Source of the DNA: Pseudeuparius sepicola
Taxonomy: Eukaryota > Arthropoda > Insecta > Coleoptera > Anthribidae
Direction: 5' to 3'
Length of the DNA: 64,000 nt
Assembly: GCA_963920635.1 (NCBI GenBank)
Contig: OY987304.1
Span: 33,480,365 to 33,544,364, forward strand
The notes beneath the pieces were generated by a model. It had not been told where the DNA came from and did no database searches. It saw only the letters and a list, made by a program, of their open reading frames with translations. The position numbers and the translations under genes are program-made. Positions 50,693-60,919 of this stretch are shown here, in pieces. How positions within the stretch are numbered: position 1 is the first letter of the stretch; every line of letters begins with the position of its first letter.

Positions 50693-51850
50693 CTTATTAA
50701 TAATAATAGCTTTATTGCCCAACAGTTCATTAACCATTTACAGGACAATTATTACATGAAATATAATATTTTATACTGTACTTAAGACTCAATGTACAGC
50801 ACGTACGTGGTGATTCAACATTTTGATCCACAAAATGGCTTTTTGCAATCTGTAGCGAGCAACACGCATAATTTTAAACTTGGTCAATACAAATTTTAAT
50901 CTAAGTAATTACTCGCATTTTGAGACAGAAATTATTTAAGATTATTTATCACAATGGTAGATATTAGGCTTATTGCGCAAATGCTAATAACAGCCATTGT
51001 GATCAATCTTTTTAAATAATTTTTGCCTCAAAATGTGAGTAATTACTTAGATTAAAATTTGTTTTGACCAAAAGTTTAAAATTATGCGTGTTGCTCTCTA
51101 CAGATCGAAAAAAGCCATTTTATGGGTCAAAATATTGAATCACCACGCACGTGCTGTATATTGAGCCTTAATGCCTGCACACACAGATTTAAACATCTGG
51201 TGAGGAAAGTCCACATCCAAATACAGAATAGTAATTCTGTATCATCATCAATTATAGATTTCAAGGAATCAACGTAAATATCACATAGATGAGAAATCTC
51301 ATTAAAATGTTCACACATAATATACAGAGGGCTTTTCAATGATAAGTTTGTTCTTGCCGTACTACAATAAAAAGTATATTGATTTCTAGACCGAGGTACT
51401 AGAAAATTTATGTTCTAATAAGCCAGGACAGTCAATTCCATTATTCACGATATTATATAGTAAAGATACAGAGGCATACTTTCTCCTGACTGCAAGACGT
51501 TAAATCTTTAAGCATAAGTCTATATGATACACGTCTTTCAGGATACGACCCATCTACTTTAAAACAGATATTTCAAAAATTTCCTTTAAATCTTTTCCAG
51601 CAAAAACTTGTAAATATAGTAATAAGGGCACCATATAACCGATGCATACTCAAGCTTAGATCTTACATAGCAGAAATACAACATTTTGAGAGCATCAATA
51701 CTGGTAAAGGATCCGCAGTTTCGCACAATCAAGCCATAAGCTTTGGATGCCTCATTAGCCTTGAGGAAAATATGGCTTGCAAAGCTAAGCTGGTGGTCGA
51801 ATGTGATGCCCAGATCCTTCACAGCATCGCAATGAGACGCCATTCAGGGA
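50693..51850 (-). pseudogene. 5'-truncated jockey-like LINE, 3' part
   Basis: Minus strand: 51586-51843 encodes the segment C-terminal to the RT palm (VKDLGITFDHQLSFASHI ... ALKMLYFCYVRSKLEYASVI then W). Further degraded blocks follow (SYRLMLKRFNVLQ-like, NNGIDCPGLLEHKFS). The 3' end is at about 50720-50693: GGGCAATAAAGCTATTATTA with a TTA-type tail. A MITE interrupts the 3' UTR. Confidence 0.82.
50786..51167. mobile_element. palindromic MITE with TTAA target duplication
   Basis: 382 bp; outermost GACTCAATGTACAGCACG and inverted GGCTCAATATACAGCACG. Arms of about 175 bp pair around a short centre. TTAA lies at 50782-50785 and 51168-51171, the piggyBac-type target site, but the ends do not begin CCC. 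Inserted into the LINE relic. Confidence 0.85.
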
Positions 51851-52089
51851 GTATGTATATAAGTGAGGTACTTTCTTACCGTCCCTTAGTAAATTCGCCC
51901 ATATATTCGCCCTTTTGCCTAGACTGAAGATACTAATTCGACATTTTGAGTTTCTGTTTTGTAAGGCTATAAAGTAGCAGGTGGGTATCTGGCATACTCA
52001 TAATTATTATTATTAGGAATAATACACATCACTTTCAAAATATGTAACAAAAAATATGTTTTATAAAATATAAAATAATTATCTGTGTT
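51851..52089. other. spacer
   Basis: Contains ATATTCGCCCTTTTGCC, repeated at about 53366 in the same orientation. Confidence 0.35.
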
Positions 52090-52400
52090 AGACCCAAAAC
52101 AATTATGTATGGCAAACGTTGCTAACTGTTTTTCCACAGAAGACCCACCACCACCATCCACATCAGCAGATTCCGTACAAGTAACATTATTTGAAAAAAT
52201 TTCATCAAAGGCTGCCGCTACAGAGATCAGTTGAGGATCAGTACTTTCATTTTGACAACCTGCTGACTCTATTTCCAGGGAAAAAACCATTCCATTTTCA
52301 TCTAATAAGTCAATATCTAAATCATTTATATCTTCCTAGTAAGGGATCTAAATCGTCTATGTCGTCTTCTACACATTTCAGTGCCAATTCCATAATTTTT
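52090..52400 (-). pseudogene. unrecognised acidic coding-like block
   Basis: Minus: RTKKIMELALKCVEDDIDDL then DPLL; a frame change or an internal acceptor (ttactag|GAAG); then DLDIDLLDENGMVFSLEIES and ISVAAAFDEIFSNNVTC. An acceptor gttattctag precedes it. It could be a downstream exon of the THAP gene at 54.7-55.0 kb, same strand, or a transposon relic. Family not recognised. Confidence 0.3.
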
Positions 52401-53486
52401 TTTGTCCGATTGTACATAATGTTGTATCTAGAATAACAATAATTGGATGGATATTATCTACTAGCTCTAAAAAATTTAATATTTTTGAATGAGACAAAAA
52501 ATCTTAAATTATTTCCCCGAGAATAGTTGACGCAGTGCTAATTTTTGTTGTTGTCATTTTGATATTTTTACATTTTTTATTGGCAAAAAATTGTTAATAA
52601 TAATTATTTAGTGCTTGGTCCGACGGTCTTTTTCCATTATGTATCATAATGACTATTTTTTTGTAGGACAAACGTTTCTCCGCATTCTTTATAAAATGTC
52701 CTCTCGATTTAACTAAACAACTAATTGTTATGATACAAAATTTTAAAATCACCCGATCGACATGTTTCACGCCTGCGTGCTGCATTAGCGACTATTAACG
52801 AGAATTCTCGAAATATATAATGGAAAAAGTTCCTTGGCCCAAGCACTAATTGTAATGCTCGGTTCTGACGATGCAATTTGTTGCATGCAACTTGGTTGCA
52901 CTGTCAAAAATTTCATTAATTTGGCATTTCCAACAATGTAAAGCGTGTTAAGTTAAATTTGTAAAAAGCAAAAGGGCGAACGTTTTAATCAAAACAGTAA
53001 AAGGGCAAATGTGTATCTAATTTAATGGAAGGAAGGACGAAAATGCCAACATTTTCCCGTACTTATTCGCTAGTAGAACTACAGCTAAAAACAAGTAAAC
53101 TATACATATATTTCATGCACAGCTACTTACTTGCACGTTTAAATCAAAATATTAACCTAACACCGTCTTGCTCAAACCATATCAAAACAAACACAGCCTG
53201 CTCCCATAATATACCAATCTGCCCTTTAGACGCTCTGAAAAATGAATATTCGCCATAATATTTTCACGTTTTTTTAAAAATAGATTTAATGTTTTTATAA
53301 CTACAAATTGGCCCTTTTGCTATACAATGTGGCAGACGTCCCTCTATCAGATTGCGCAAAAACGCATATTCGCCCTTTTGCCAAAATACCATCGGTATAG
53401 TAATATATTATAATAAAATAAATCTGAATGCCTTCTCCTCTGGCATCTCAATCCATCTCTGAAATTGATGTGTACAACTATCGTAA
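52401..53486. other. spacer
   Basis: No gene. Scattered GGGCGAA / TTCGCCC words in both orientations suggest an old element, not resolved. Confidence 0.35.
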
Positions 53487-53494
53487 AAAGATAA

Positions 53495-53950
53495 GGTAAA
53501 ACTTTCCCGTGGTATGTCTGCCCCGATTTTTTTGAAATTTTGGCTACCCCCCTATTATCGGGGTCCCTGAACACGAATCTGACCGTAGTTTTCGGCGCTC
53601 GTAGTTTCCGAGAAAATGAATTTTCAAATTTCCTTTTGACATCAATCGGCATAAATCGGCATAAATCTTTCAAACGTTCGGATTTTCCGCGGGTTTTCGC
53701 GAAGTTTCGATGTTGCAAAAGGTGCAAAATAGTGTGGTGATCAGTTTGAGCTAAATTCATCTCAATTATAGCCACAAATATCGCCATGAAAAGTGAGGTG
53801 TCAAAGGAAATTTGAAAATTCATTTTCTCGGAAATTACGTCCGAGCGCCGAAAACCGAGGTCAGATTCGTGTTCACGGACCCCGAAAATAGGGGGGTAGC
53901 CAAAATTTCAAAAAAATCGGGGCAGACATACACCATGGGAAAGTTTTACC
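53495..53950. mobile_element. palindromic MITE with perfect 8-bp TSD
   Basis: GGTAAAACTTTCCC ends, arms of about 155 bp (for example CATTTTCTCGG and GGTCAGATTCGTGTTC pair with the left arm). The 8-bp duplication AAAGATAA lies at 53487-53494 and 53951-53958. 456 bp; the 158-codon minus frame over it runs through both arms and is not taken as a gene. Confidence 0.92.
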
Positions 53951-53958
53951 AAAGATAA

Positions 53959-54730
53959 ATAGTTGCATAATATTGAAATATAAAGAGAAAATAATTACTT
54001 CACGGTGTAAAAAAAGTTACTAGTACCTACACTGAGAGTACATACAGAGGGTGTACACATCGCATATACATATTTCATGATATTTCTTCGCAAAATGTAC
54101 TCTAGTCCTTCCGAGCAGATCAATTCTCATCGTAGAACCTCAAGTAGAACTTTACACTATGTTATGTTATATATCGAAAACTCTGTGTAGATATGTTTAT
54201 GTGGGACTTGTTGCTATTTCGATCTAAGCATCGACTTATTATCTACTGATTTTTATACTATACTAAAATCGAGCAATCCGTACGCCTGATGTAAATAAAA
54301 CCACGTGTTCAATGACGATCCTCGATTGGTCGGTAGGCTATAAAATTTCACCCGACTCGGCAACAGGGATGTGCTCGATCGCAGAAGTGTAGATATTCGG
54401 TTTTATCTTGTTGTTTTCAGCTATTTAGACACTGCCACAAATAATTTTATCGATGTTTTGAACCATTTTAATTAAGCCAATGATTCTTGTCTGAAATATT
54501 TTGATGTACACAATTGTAAGACTAAAATTAAATAAAGGTCGTACCTCCGTGCGGCTATGGCAGATATTTCAACCCACATGCTCTTGTTTACTCCAGGCGT
54601 AAGAGTTGCCCGATTTTACTATAGGTAGGTACTAAATTAATGGATCTAAACCAGCTCTGTATTCTCGTTGCCCATTGACACCCACACTAAAAATTAAACA
54701 AGAGTATTATAAAAAAATATACCTACTCAC
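53959..54730. other. spacer with promoter-like motifs
   Basis: TATAAAA at about 54340 and AATAAA at about 54531 might mark a solo LTR, but the ends could not be shown. A possible third exon of the THAP gene (minus, about 54642-54686, after ttaatttttag) ends quickly in a stop. Confidence 0.3.
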
Positions 54731-55037
54731 CTCTGTAAAAGTGGTGAGAATTGAATTCACCTTCAATTTCCTTCTGTTGTCTTTGCATATTCTGAAGCTT
54801 TCTTTTTTAAAATGTCCAGAACAGATAAACAAACCATCCGCTTGTTCTATAGGATAGATAAATGTTCCTACACACAAAAACTGATTTTAAACACAAGTCA
54901 ATACTCAATTTTAAAAGTATACCTGTTCCAGCACTAATAGCTTCGATCCAAGTTTTAAGTTGAATGCTATTACTCGGGAATTCAAATAAAGGCAATTGCT
55001 TAAAGCGACAATTCGCCATGGAACACAACCGCGGCAT
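54731..55037 (-). CDS. THAP-domain protein, first two exons
   Basis: DNA-binding C2CH finger at the N-terminus. Exon 1 is 54923-55037 (MPRLCSMANCRFKQLPLFEF ... LKTWIEAISAGT), donor CAG|gtatac. Exon 2 is 54731-54867 after ttgtgtgtag (FIYPIEQADGLFICSGHFKK then ESFRICKDN and LKVNSILTTFTE), donor GAG|gtgagt. Phases agree. All landmarks are present: C-x4-C, the FEFP strand, the conserved Trp, C-x2-H in CSGHF, and a degenerate AVPT-like end. Downstream exons are uncertain. It could be a host THAP gene or the head of a THAP transposase. Divergent from the zinc-finger gene at 55.6 kb. Confidence 0.75.
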
Positions 55038-55597
55038 TATTTACAATATGAAATGAAGCAGGAGAACGACCCCTCCTGTAAAAAGAACCCAGCTTTTAAT
55101 AAATTCAAAACACTTCTCCTATTCGCTCACTACAGTCCAAAAAAAAACGGCACTCTCCGGTATTCTGTGAAATTCACACTTAATAATTACAAAAAAGTTA
55201 TACAACAGAAAATATAACCTAAATGCGTGAAAAACACGCCAGCAGGGAATGTGAAACTCGACCTTTGACAACAGCCGGTTTATTTCTGGACATAACCTTT
55301 AATATTTTGTGTTTGACAGGAGCACAGTTGGTGGCTCCCATCCTTGGGTGGCTCCGTCTTGCGGTCAACTCTCGAAGTACGCGAACGGGATTTTTGGTTC
55401 CAATGAGCAGGCCAGAAAGGACGCGAAGTGTGCCGTAAATCGTAGGAGGCCATGGTCTGGCCATGGACTTTTCAACCGGCCAATCACAAGCGGCCATCCA
55501 AGGCCGTCGTCGAAAGAAATTTGGAGGTTAAGTCGAAAGCCAGCGGTTCGCGGTTGTTGACGTTTGTAAATGTGTTATTGTATTGTTATAAATAATA
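55038..55597. other. divergent intergenic region
   Basis: Between the THAP exons (minus) and the zinc-finger ORF (plus). 55402-55465 is the second copy of the G+C-rich repeat at 48529-48625. G+C is raised over 55300-55560. Confidence 0.5.
55402..55465. repeat. second copy of dispersed G+C-rich repeat
   Basis: Inverted relative to 48529-48625: GGCCAGAAAGGACGCGAAGT and TGCCGTAAATCGTAGGAGG. Single copy of the 32-mer. Confidence 0.85.
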
Positions 55598-56258
55598 ATG
55601 TTTAGTTGTACCGCCTGTGACAACAAATATCATAATTACAGTTCTTTGAAACCTCACGTAAGCAAAAAACACTCTCCTCAACATTCTCAAAAGTTCGTCA
55701 CACAAAAAAACTTCAAGTGTTGTGAATGTAATAAACAATTCAACAATAAACAGTGTCTTTCAAGGCATGAAAGGAAACAACATAATATTACATATGTTAG
55801 GACTAATCAGACTTTTTACAAGTGTAAGTACATATTGCAAGTATCGACATCACAGAAAAAATGCGATACTTGACCATTTAACAATAAGTCATAATTTAAA
55901 TTTAACCCCAGAAGATAAACAGTTTCAAACAGAACAAAATTTTTTATGCTGGAAACAAAATGAAGAAACTTCAAGCGATTGTAGATATGTAGCAACAGGG
56001 GGAAATCACAAATATCACAATACAAGAAGTCAAACCTTTGTATGTCACCGATCCCAATACTTTGTTTCCAAGGGAAATTCTGAGAGGTCATTGAAAATGC
56101 AGAGAAGCTGTAAATTAAACTCATTTTGTCCTGCCGAAATCAAATACACAGTAAGTAAAATAATAAAATTCGGTACATAATTAAATGTATCGCTTAATTC
56201 TGCTGTAGGTACCTAGGTATATTGTTGAGTAGGTATATTATAAGCAAGGCCATCATTA

Positions 56259-56450
56259 CTGAACTTCATTCAAGCCGACACACAAAAATGAAATAGTTAC
56301 CTCTGGAATTACCTACTTCACTTTGACAATGAATATCACTTTGCTCATTTCTTAGCAGTTATTACAATCAGATTTAAGTATTCTCATATTGAAGTAGGTA
56401 ATTCCAGAGATAACTATTTTTTCATAAGTCGACCTGAACGAAGTTCATTG
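56259..56450. mobile_element. MITE, ~60-bp arms
   Basis: CTGAACTTCATTCAAG and AATAGTTACCTCTGGAATTA pair with the right arm ending TTCATTG. Sits in the putative intron of the zinc-finger gene. Confidence 0.8.
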
Positions 56451-57095
56451 TTGTAAACCAAGGGCATTGGTAGAGAGTGATGTAAATATATCTCGAGGAT
56501 ACAGTGCAGTAACAACCACAACCACTCACATGATTAAACATACCACGTTAGTCCTTTGGTCTATAATGTGTTATTTTAGTGATGTTTGTGAGTTTATTCG
56601 CTTTAGCCACAGGCGAGTTCGAATATCCCATAAGAAAAAAAATGTGCTTTACACATGAGTTACATACAATTTTTTATATTACCGGTAGATATTTGTAAAA
56701 AAATATGTTTAGTCAATGTTAATTTACTAGGAAAAAACACTAAATTGACAATTTTGACATTACTTTACTAAAAAGTGATATTTTACAAATTGTCTGGCGT
56801 GCTTAAATTAAGCACTTTACGCACGGTAGTAGAAAAAAGCTTGGAAAAAGTTATTGATAGGCATTTATATAAAACAATAATATTGTTTTAGGAAAGTAAG
56901 GGAAGTACTGTGTAAAATATATTAAAACTCACACACATCAACTGGAACTGGAGCATATAAAGTTAACTACAGAGGAAAGATCTGAAATAGAAAGAAAAAT
57001 TGCATCTGGAATTTCTTTTAATACTATTTTAGACCAAATATGTGATTCTCTTTATGAAGGTAATTTTTTATGAAGTATCTACAGGGTGTCTCATA

Positions 57096-57189
57096 TGTAC
57101 TGAGTAAACTAAAAGTCGTACACCAATGTCAAAAATAATGTAATGTCTCCATAAGATTTACAAAGAAAAATGTCATCTTAGATGTCATT
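57096..57189. repeat. hairpin, ~22-bp arms, in the last intron of the zinc-finger gene
   Basis: AAAAGTCGTACACCAATG pairs with CATTGATGTACGACTTTT with one mismatch. Just left of it is TACAGGGTGTCTCATATG, a typical MITE-like end. Confidence 0.7.
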
Positions 57190-57520
57190 GATGTACGACT
57201 TTTTTATGCATACAACTGTACATATTTGTATTTTAAAAGTTGTTTTTCTTTTAGGTGAAACTCTAGAACGAAAGCACCTACTCACAAGAAAGGATATTCT
57301 GAACATTGAGCAGTGTTTTAACTTACGGGGAAAGCAAATAAGCAAAAATAAATTGGTGGATGAAGAAATTACACTGGAAGAAGAGAGATGTAGGGTTTTG
57401 GACATATGTAAAGGTATAATATCTAACGCAAGTCTAGCAGAGCTTCGGTATATAAAATGTCAAATAAAAGCCATAGCAACTACAGTGAGTGCAATGAGTG
57501 ACTCAAAAATATATCGCTAA

Positions 57521-58982
57521 AAAACAGTAACGAAGATGAAGAGATAAAGTGAAGAAAGGAACCAGCTAACAAAAATATGGATACTCAGAGAAGATTATTT
57601 TCTACGAAAAAAAAGTTTAGAAAACAAAAAAAAATGGAAAACCAACGTCAAAAGAAAAATTAGATATTTCCCTAAATTTGTTAAATAATACCTAAGATTT
57701 TTTAAATAAAAATATTTGAAAAGAAACCAAAAATTTTCATGTGTTCCTTTTTTTCTTTTATTAAATATCTTGTATTTTGCAATTTAATAGGAAATAATAC
57801 AATGATTTATATGTGCTCATTCTAACACATTTATTTTTAAGTTTCCTGCGATTTATTGCGAAAGTAGGTTAGGTATGTGGTTAGGGCAGAGAACTCGGAC
57901 TAATGAATAAAGGCAGAGAATATAAAGCAAAAACCAGTTTGAATCCTATTGTGAAAACATCAGCAAATTCAATGACCTTGACGCCATATCGGGGGAATAG
58001 AAAACAGAGATGTATTCAGGAAAATCAATTTAGAAATACAGAGGATGAGTACCAGCGCATTTTGTAATTTATATGACGTGATAGTAAGATACAGTTCGCT
58101 ATGTAAAATTTGTCAAGCAGTAGGCCATTTTGTTAAATTTTAGACTAGCTATTACTAATAGGTAGTCTCAAAAATATTTCAAACAACTTTTTACCGATGT
58201 TTTTTATACAAAGTCATTAAATTTGTTTATACCCAGACAACTTGAATTTTTTATTTGAAAAAAAATCGCTAAAACATATCCCAAATCACTATCTAAGGGA
58301 TGAAAGAAGAGATTGATAAACGTTTGGGATTTGGTTTATATAATATTACAAAACCGGTTTTAGGTCATTTGAAACGATTGATATAGGTAACATATTTTTC
58401 TGCCTATCGCCTATCGAATACTTCTATTGAGGGAGAGCAGAGCATATAAAACAACCAGCAGTAGTAGTATAACTTACTCTTGAGAAATCATCCGCAAATT
58501 CAATGACCTTGAGCCATACTGGGGGAATAGAATTCAGAGGTGTAGTCGGGAAAATCAATTCAGAAATACAGAGTAGTATCCTTGTTTATACAGAGACTAG
58601 TATTAGTAAAGTATATAGTGTGTGGTAAGCATCAGCAGCTTTGACTCCTTCGTGGGACCTGGGATTCTTTATTTAAAGATACTATCACAAAGCACAATTT
58701 ACAAAAACGCACACTCCACGGCACTGTAATATCTCTCATACAGCCAAAAAAGAACTGCCCAATCGCCCCGACACTGCATCCCTTTGACAGAATCTATTCC
58801 TACATGGCGGCTGCGCGAACAGGTGCGCAGAATTTTCCCTCCATGGGGAATTTTTAAATGCTGGGTAAGAACGGTTTTGGTTTTAGAAAAGGTGGGGGAA
58901 GGGAGGAGCCGAGGGAAAGTGGAAGGGAAGGGGAGAGGGGGAATTGTAGAATAAAAATTGTTTCAAAAAAATAATAAAAATT
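57521..58982. repeat. spacer with a ~87-bp direct repeat
   Basis: 57958-58043 and 58488-58573 share GCAAATTCAATGACCTTGA, GGGGGAATAGAA and GAAAATCAATT in the same order and orientation. No gene seen; a purine-rich G tract covers 58885-58940. Confidence 0.65.
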
Positions 58983-59986
58983 TATACAGGGTGGCCTATT
59001 TGAAATGGAAGCACCCCGTAAAATTTTTATTTTTCATCGGATTTTGGCCGGTTTTTTTTTCTGAAGATAGGTCACAAAAAATTCTACTTTGGTGCAAAAT
59101 TTCAGGTCTTAACTTCAATTTTCAAGGCCTACTACAAATTTTATTCTAGTAAAAAATGAAGAAAATCATTTAGCGATTTTTTATTTAAAATCTGACACCA
59201 CAGCGATAATCAGGGCACCCCAAAAGCCCCACATACCAAATTCGAATAAAAAACAGGGAGTTCCAAAGATGAGCAAAATGGTAATTTTAAAGGCATCTGG
59301 CGAGTCAAATGTCTCGTGGAATCCCCTCAAAACAGTTGAATGATCAACAGGACTACTCAAAGTGTTGGTGTATAAAGACTCAATAGAAACATGTACAGGG
59401 TATTTTTTTCTGGGCCATCTCAAAAGTCTGAATTTTTATCAAACTTTATATGGGTCATAAATGCTCTGGAATTATTGGAAAAACATTCATAAACAGGAAA
59501 GTAAATTATTTCTTTACAAAATGCCAACCAACAAATAAAAAAACAAATTTAAATTACTGGACCTTTATCACTAAAGTCGCTGTCTAAGATGATACATTTT
59601 CTGTGCGTTTCCTGTTGTTGGACTTCAGCCAACTGAACTCATATGGACTTACTGACTGGCAGGCTTCTGTATTTTTAAAACTTAGTTCGTTTATAGTGTC
59701 TGCGGGGCGGATTTGATATACCTACTCAATTTTGACCCGTATAAAGTTGCAAAAAAATGCATTATTTTGAGATGGCGCAGAGAAAGACACTCTGTATATT
59801 TTTGTATGAGATTTTTGTACACCAACAGTTTGGGTGGTCCTGTTGACAATTCAACTATTTTCGATCACACCTAAGGTACCCCCTTTCCAATAAAGAAAGA
59901 ATCATCGAAATCGGTCCAATATCTGAAATTTCATCCCCTATTGTAAGAATAGTAAATTTTAAATAAAGCCCAATTTGCAGTACCTA
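58983..59986. mobile_element. foldback-like element(s)
   Basis: An inner element 59396-59794 is TA-flanked (CAGGGTATTTTTTTCTGGG against CAGAGTGTCTTTCTCTG). The inverted homology continues outward on both sides (AGTTGAAT..TCAACAGGAC..GTGTTGGTGTA) to about 59327 and 59862. The left end 58983 begins TACAGGGTGGCC, another MITE-type end. Confidence 0.65.
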
Positions 59987-60626
59987 TACCCCGATTACTG
60001 TAAGAAGTCTCGATTTTGTCAGATGACATTCTCCACAAAATCCCTAGGAATTTTCTGTTAACCATGGGTATATAACATTGGTATATGTGTCTCAACCAGT
60101 TAATGACGTCAACCGTTGATTTATGATGTGAAAAGTTACCCAAGTGATAGGAAAAAAAGAGCATAATAAAATAAAAACCCTATTGCAATCACGATTATAC
60201 CGCTACAAATAACTATAATAATTATGACTACAACTCATTTTAATAATAATTTAAAACGTCATGGAAATACTTTTCATTTTGGTATTTTGTAATAAATCAG
60301 CTGCTTTTGGCAACGTCTATGGGCGGACTTAGGCAAATTTAGCTCGGTGTGTCAAAGTGACAGTGAAGGTTTTCCAGATCGTTCAAACTGGTTCAAACAT
60401 TCGGTAATGAAAATATTCGCGGGTTTTCTACGTTTCGTGAGTTTTACCGTCATCTGTGTTGTTCTTGTTCGTGTTACTTTTCGTGTTATTAGTGCAAATG
60501 GGCTCGTTACTGACCTGAACTTATGACCCGGTTACATTTTTTGCTGCATTGATGCCAACTTAGGATATCGAAATTACCAATTGACAGTCCCAGTAAGGAC
60601 TTCTTAAAATAATTTGAGTATACCAG
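59987..60626 (+). repeat. ~630-bp dispersed repeat, copy 2
   Basis: Inverted copy of 24618-25245, over 90% alike by eye. Its right side is cut exactly by the BEL/Pao LTR. Confidence 0.82.
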
Positions 60627-60884
60627 TGTTTTTATTATACTACTTTCTTACAATCTTCTACTTCTTTCTAATTCTTCTTAGTAGAGAGATAGCTCTTCTT
60701 ATCAGAGTAGTTCTTTCAATGCACTAGCACCCATACTATTACCAGTACTCAAATTCAGTGGCCTCTTTTTCCTCTTTTTCTATTCCTCTCAAAAGTGACA
60801 AATTTTTTCTGCCCTTCACTGGTCTTTTTACAACAATTAAAATTAAAAACTACATAGACGATAACTTAAAAACTATTCTTAACA
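60627..60884 (-). repeat. BEL/Pao 3' LTR
   Basis: 258 bp, minus orientation: starts TGTTAAGAATAG, ends AATAAAAACA, the TG..CA ends and terminal AATAAA expected. Preceded on the minus strand by the polypurine tract GGGGGAGAG (60885-60893). A 5-bp target duplication would be CTGGT (minus) next to it; the other side is beyond the window. Confidence 0.75.
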
Positions 60885-60919
60885 CTCTCCCCCAGTACAG
60901 CACTGAAGAGGGATGCGAT

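Larger units (their letters stand above)
55598..57520 (+). pseudogene. C2H2 zinc-finger gene with transposase-like tail, probably broken
   Basis: Two clean C2H2 fingers start at MFSCTACDNKYHNYSSLKPH (H-x4-H) and FKCCECNKQFNNKQCLSRHE. A third finger-like block (CKYRHHRKNAILDHLTISHN) is in another frame, so a one-base shift lies near 55822. Then C-x-RSQYFVSKGNSERSLKMQ and NSFCPAEIKYT with donor ACA|gtaagt (56150). After a gap holding a MITE: HIKLTTEERSEIERKIASG to QICDSLYE (to 57059), then an exon at 57255-57520 (GETLERKHLLTRKDILNIEQ ... SKIYR-stop), whose phase fits the 57059 donor. The HLLTRKD block recalls a multi-copy insect family, perhaps transposase-derived, which I cannot name. A stop (TAA 56897) and the phase mismatch argue that it is broken. 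Confidence 0.65.

Noticed and set aside
53347..53823. 158-codon minus-strand ORF
   Set aside because: It runs through both arms of the palindromic MITE at 53495-53950; a frame in one arm is mirrored by the other, so it is a repeat by-product.
54163..54560. Possible solo LTR (TATAAAA, then AATAAA ~190 bp later)
   Set aside because: No TG..CA pair with matching 5-bp flanks could be fixed.
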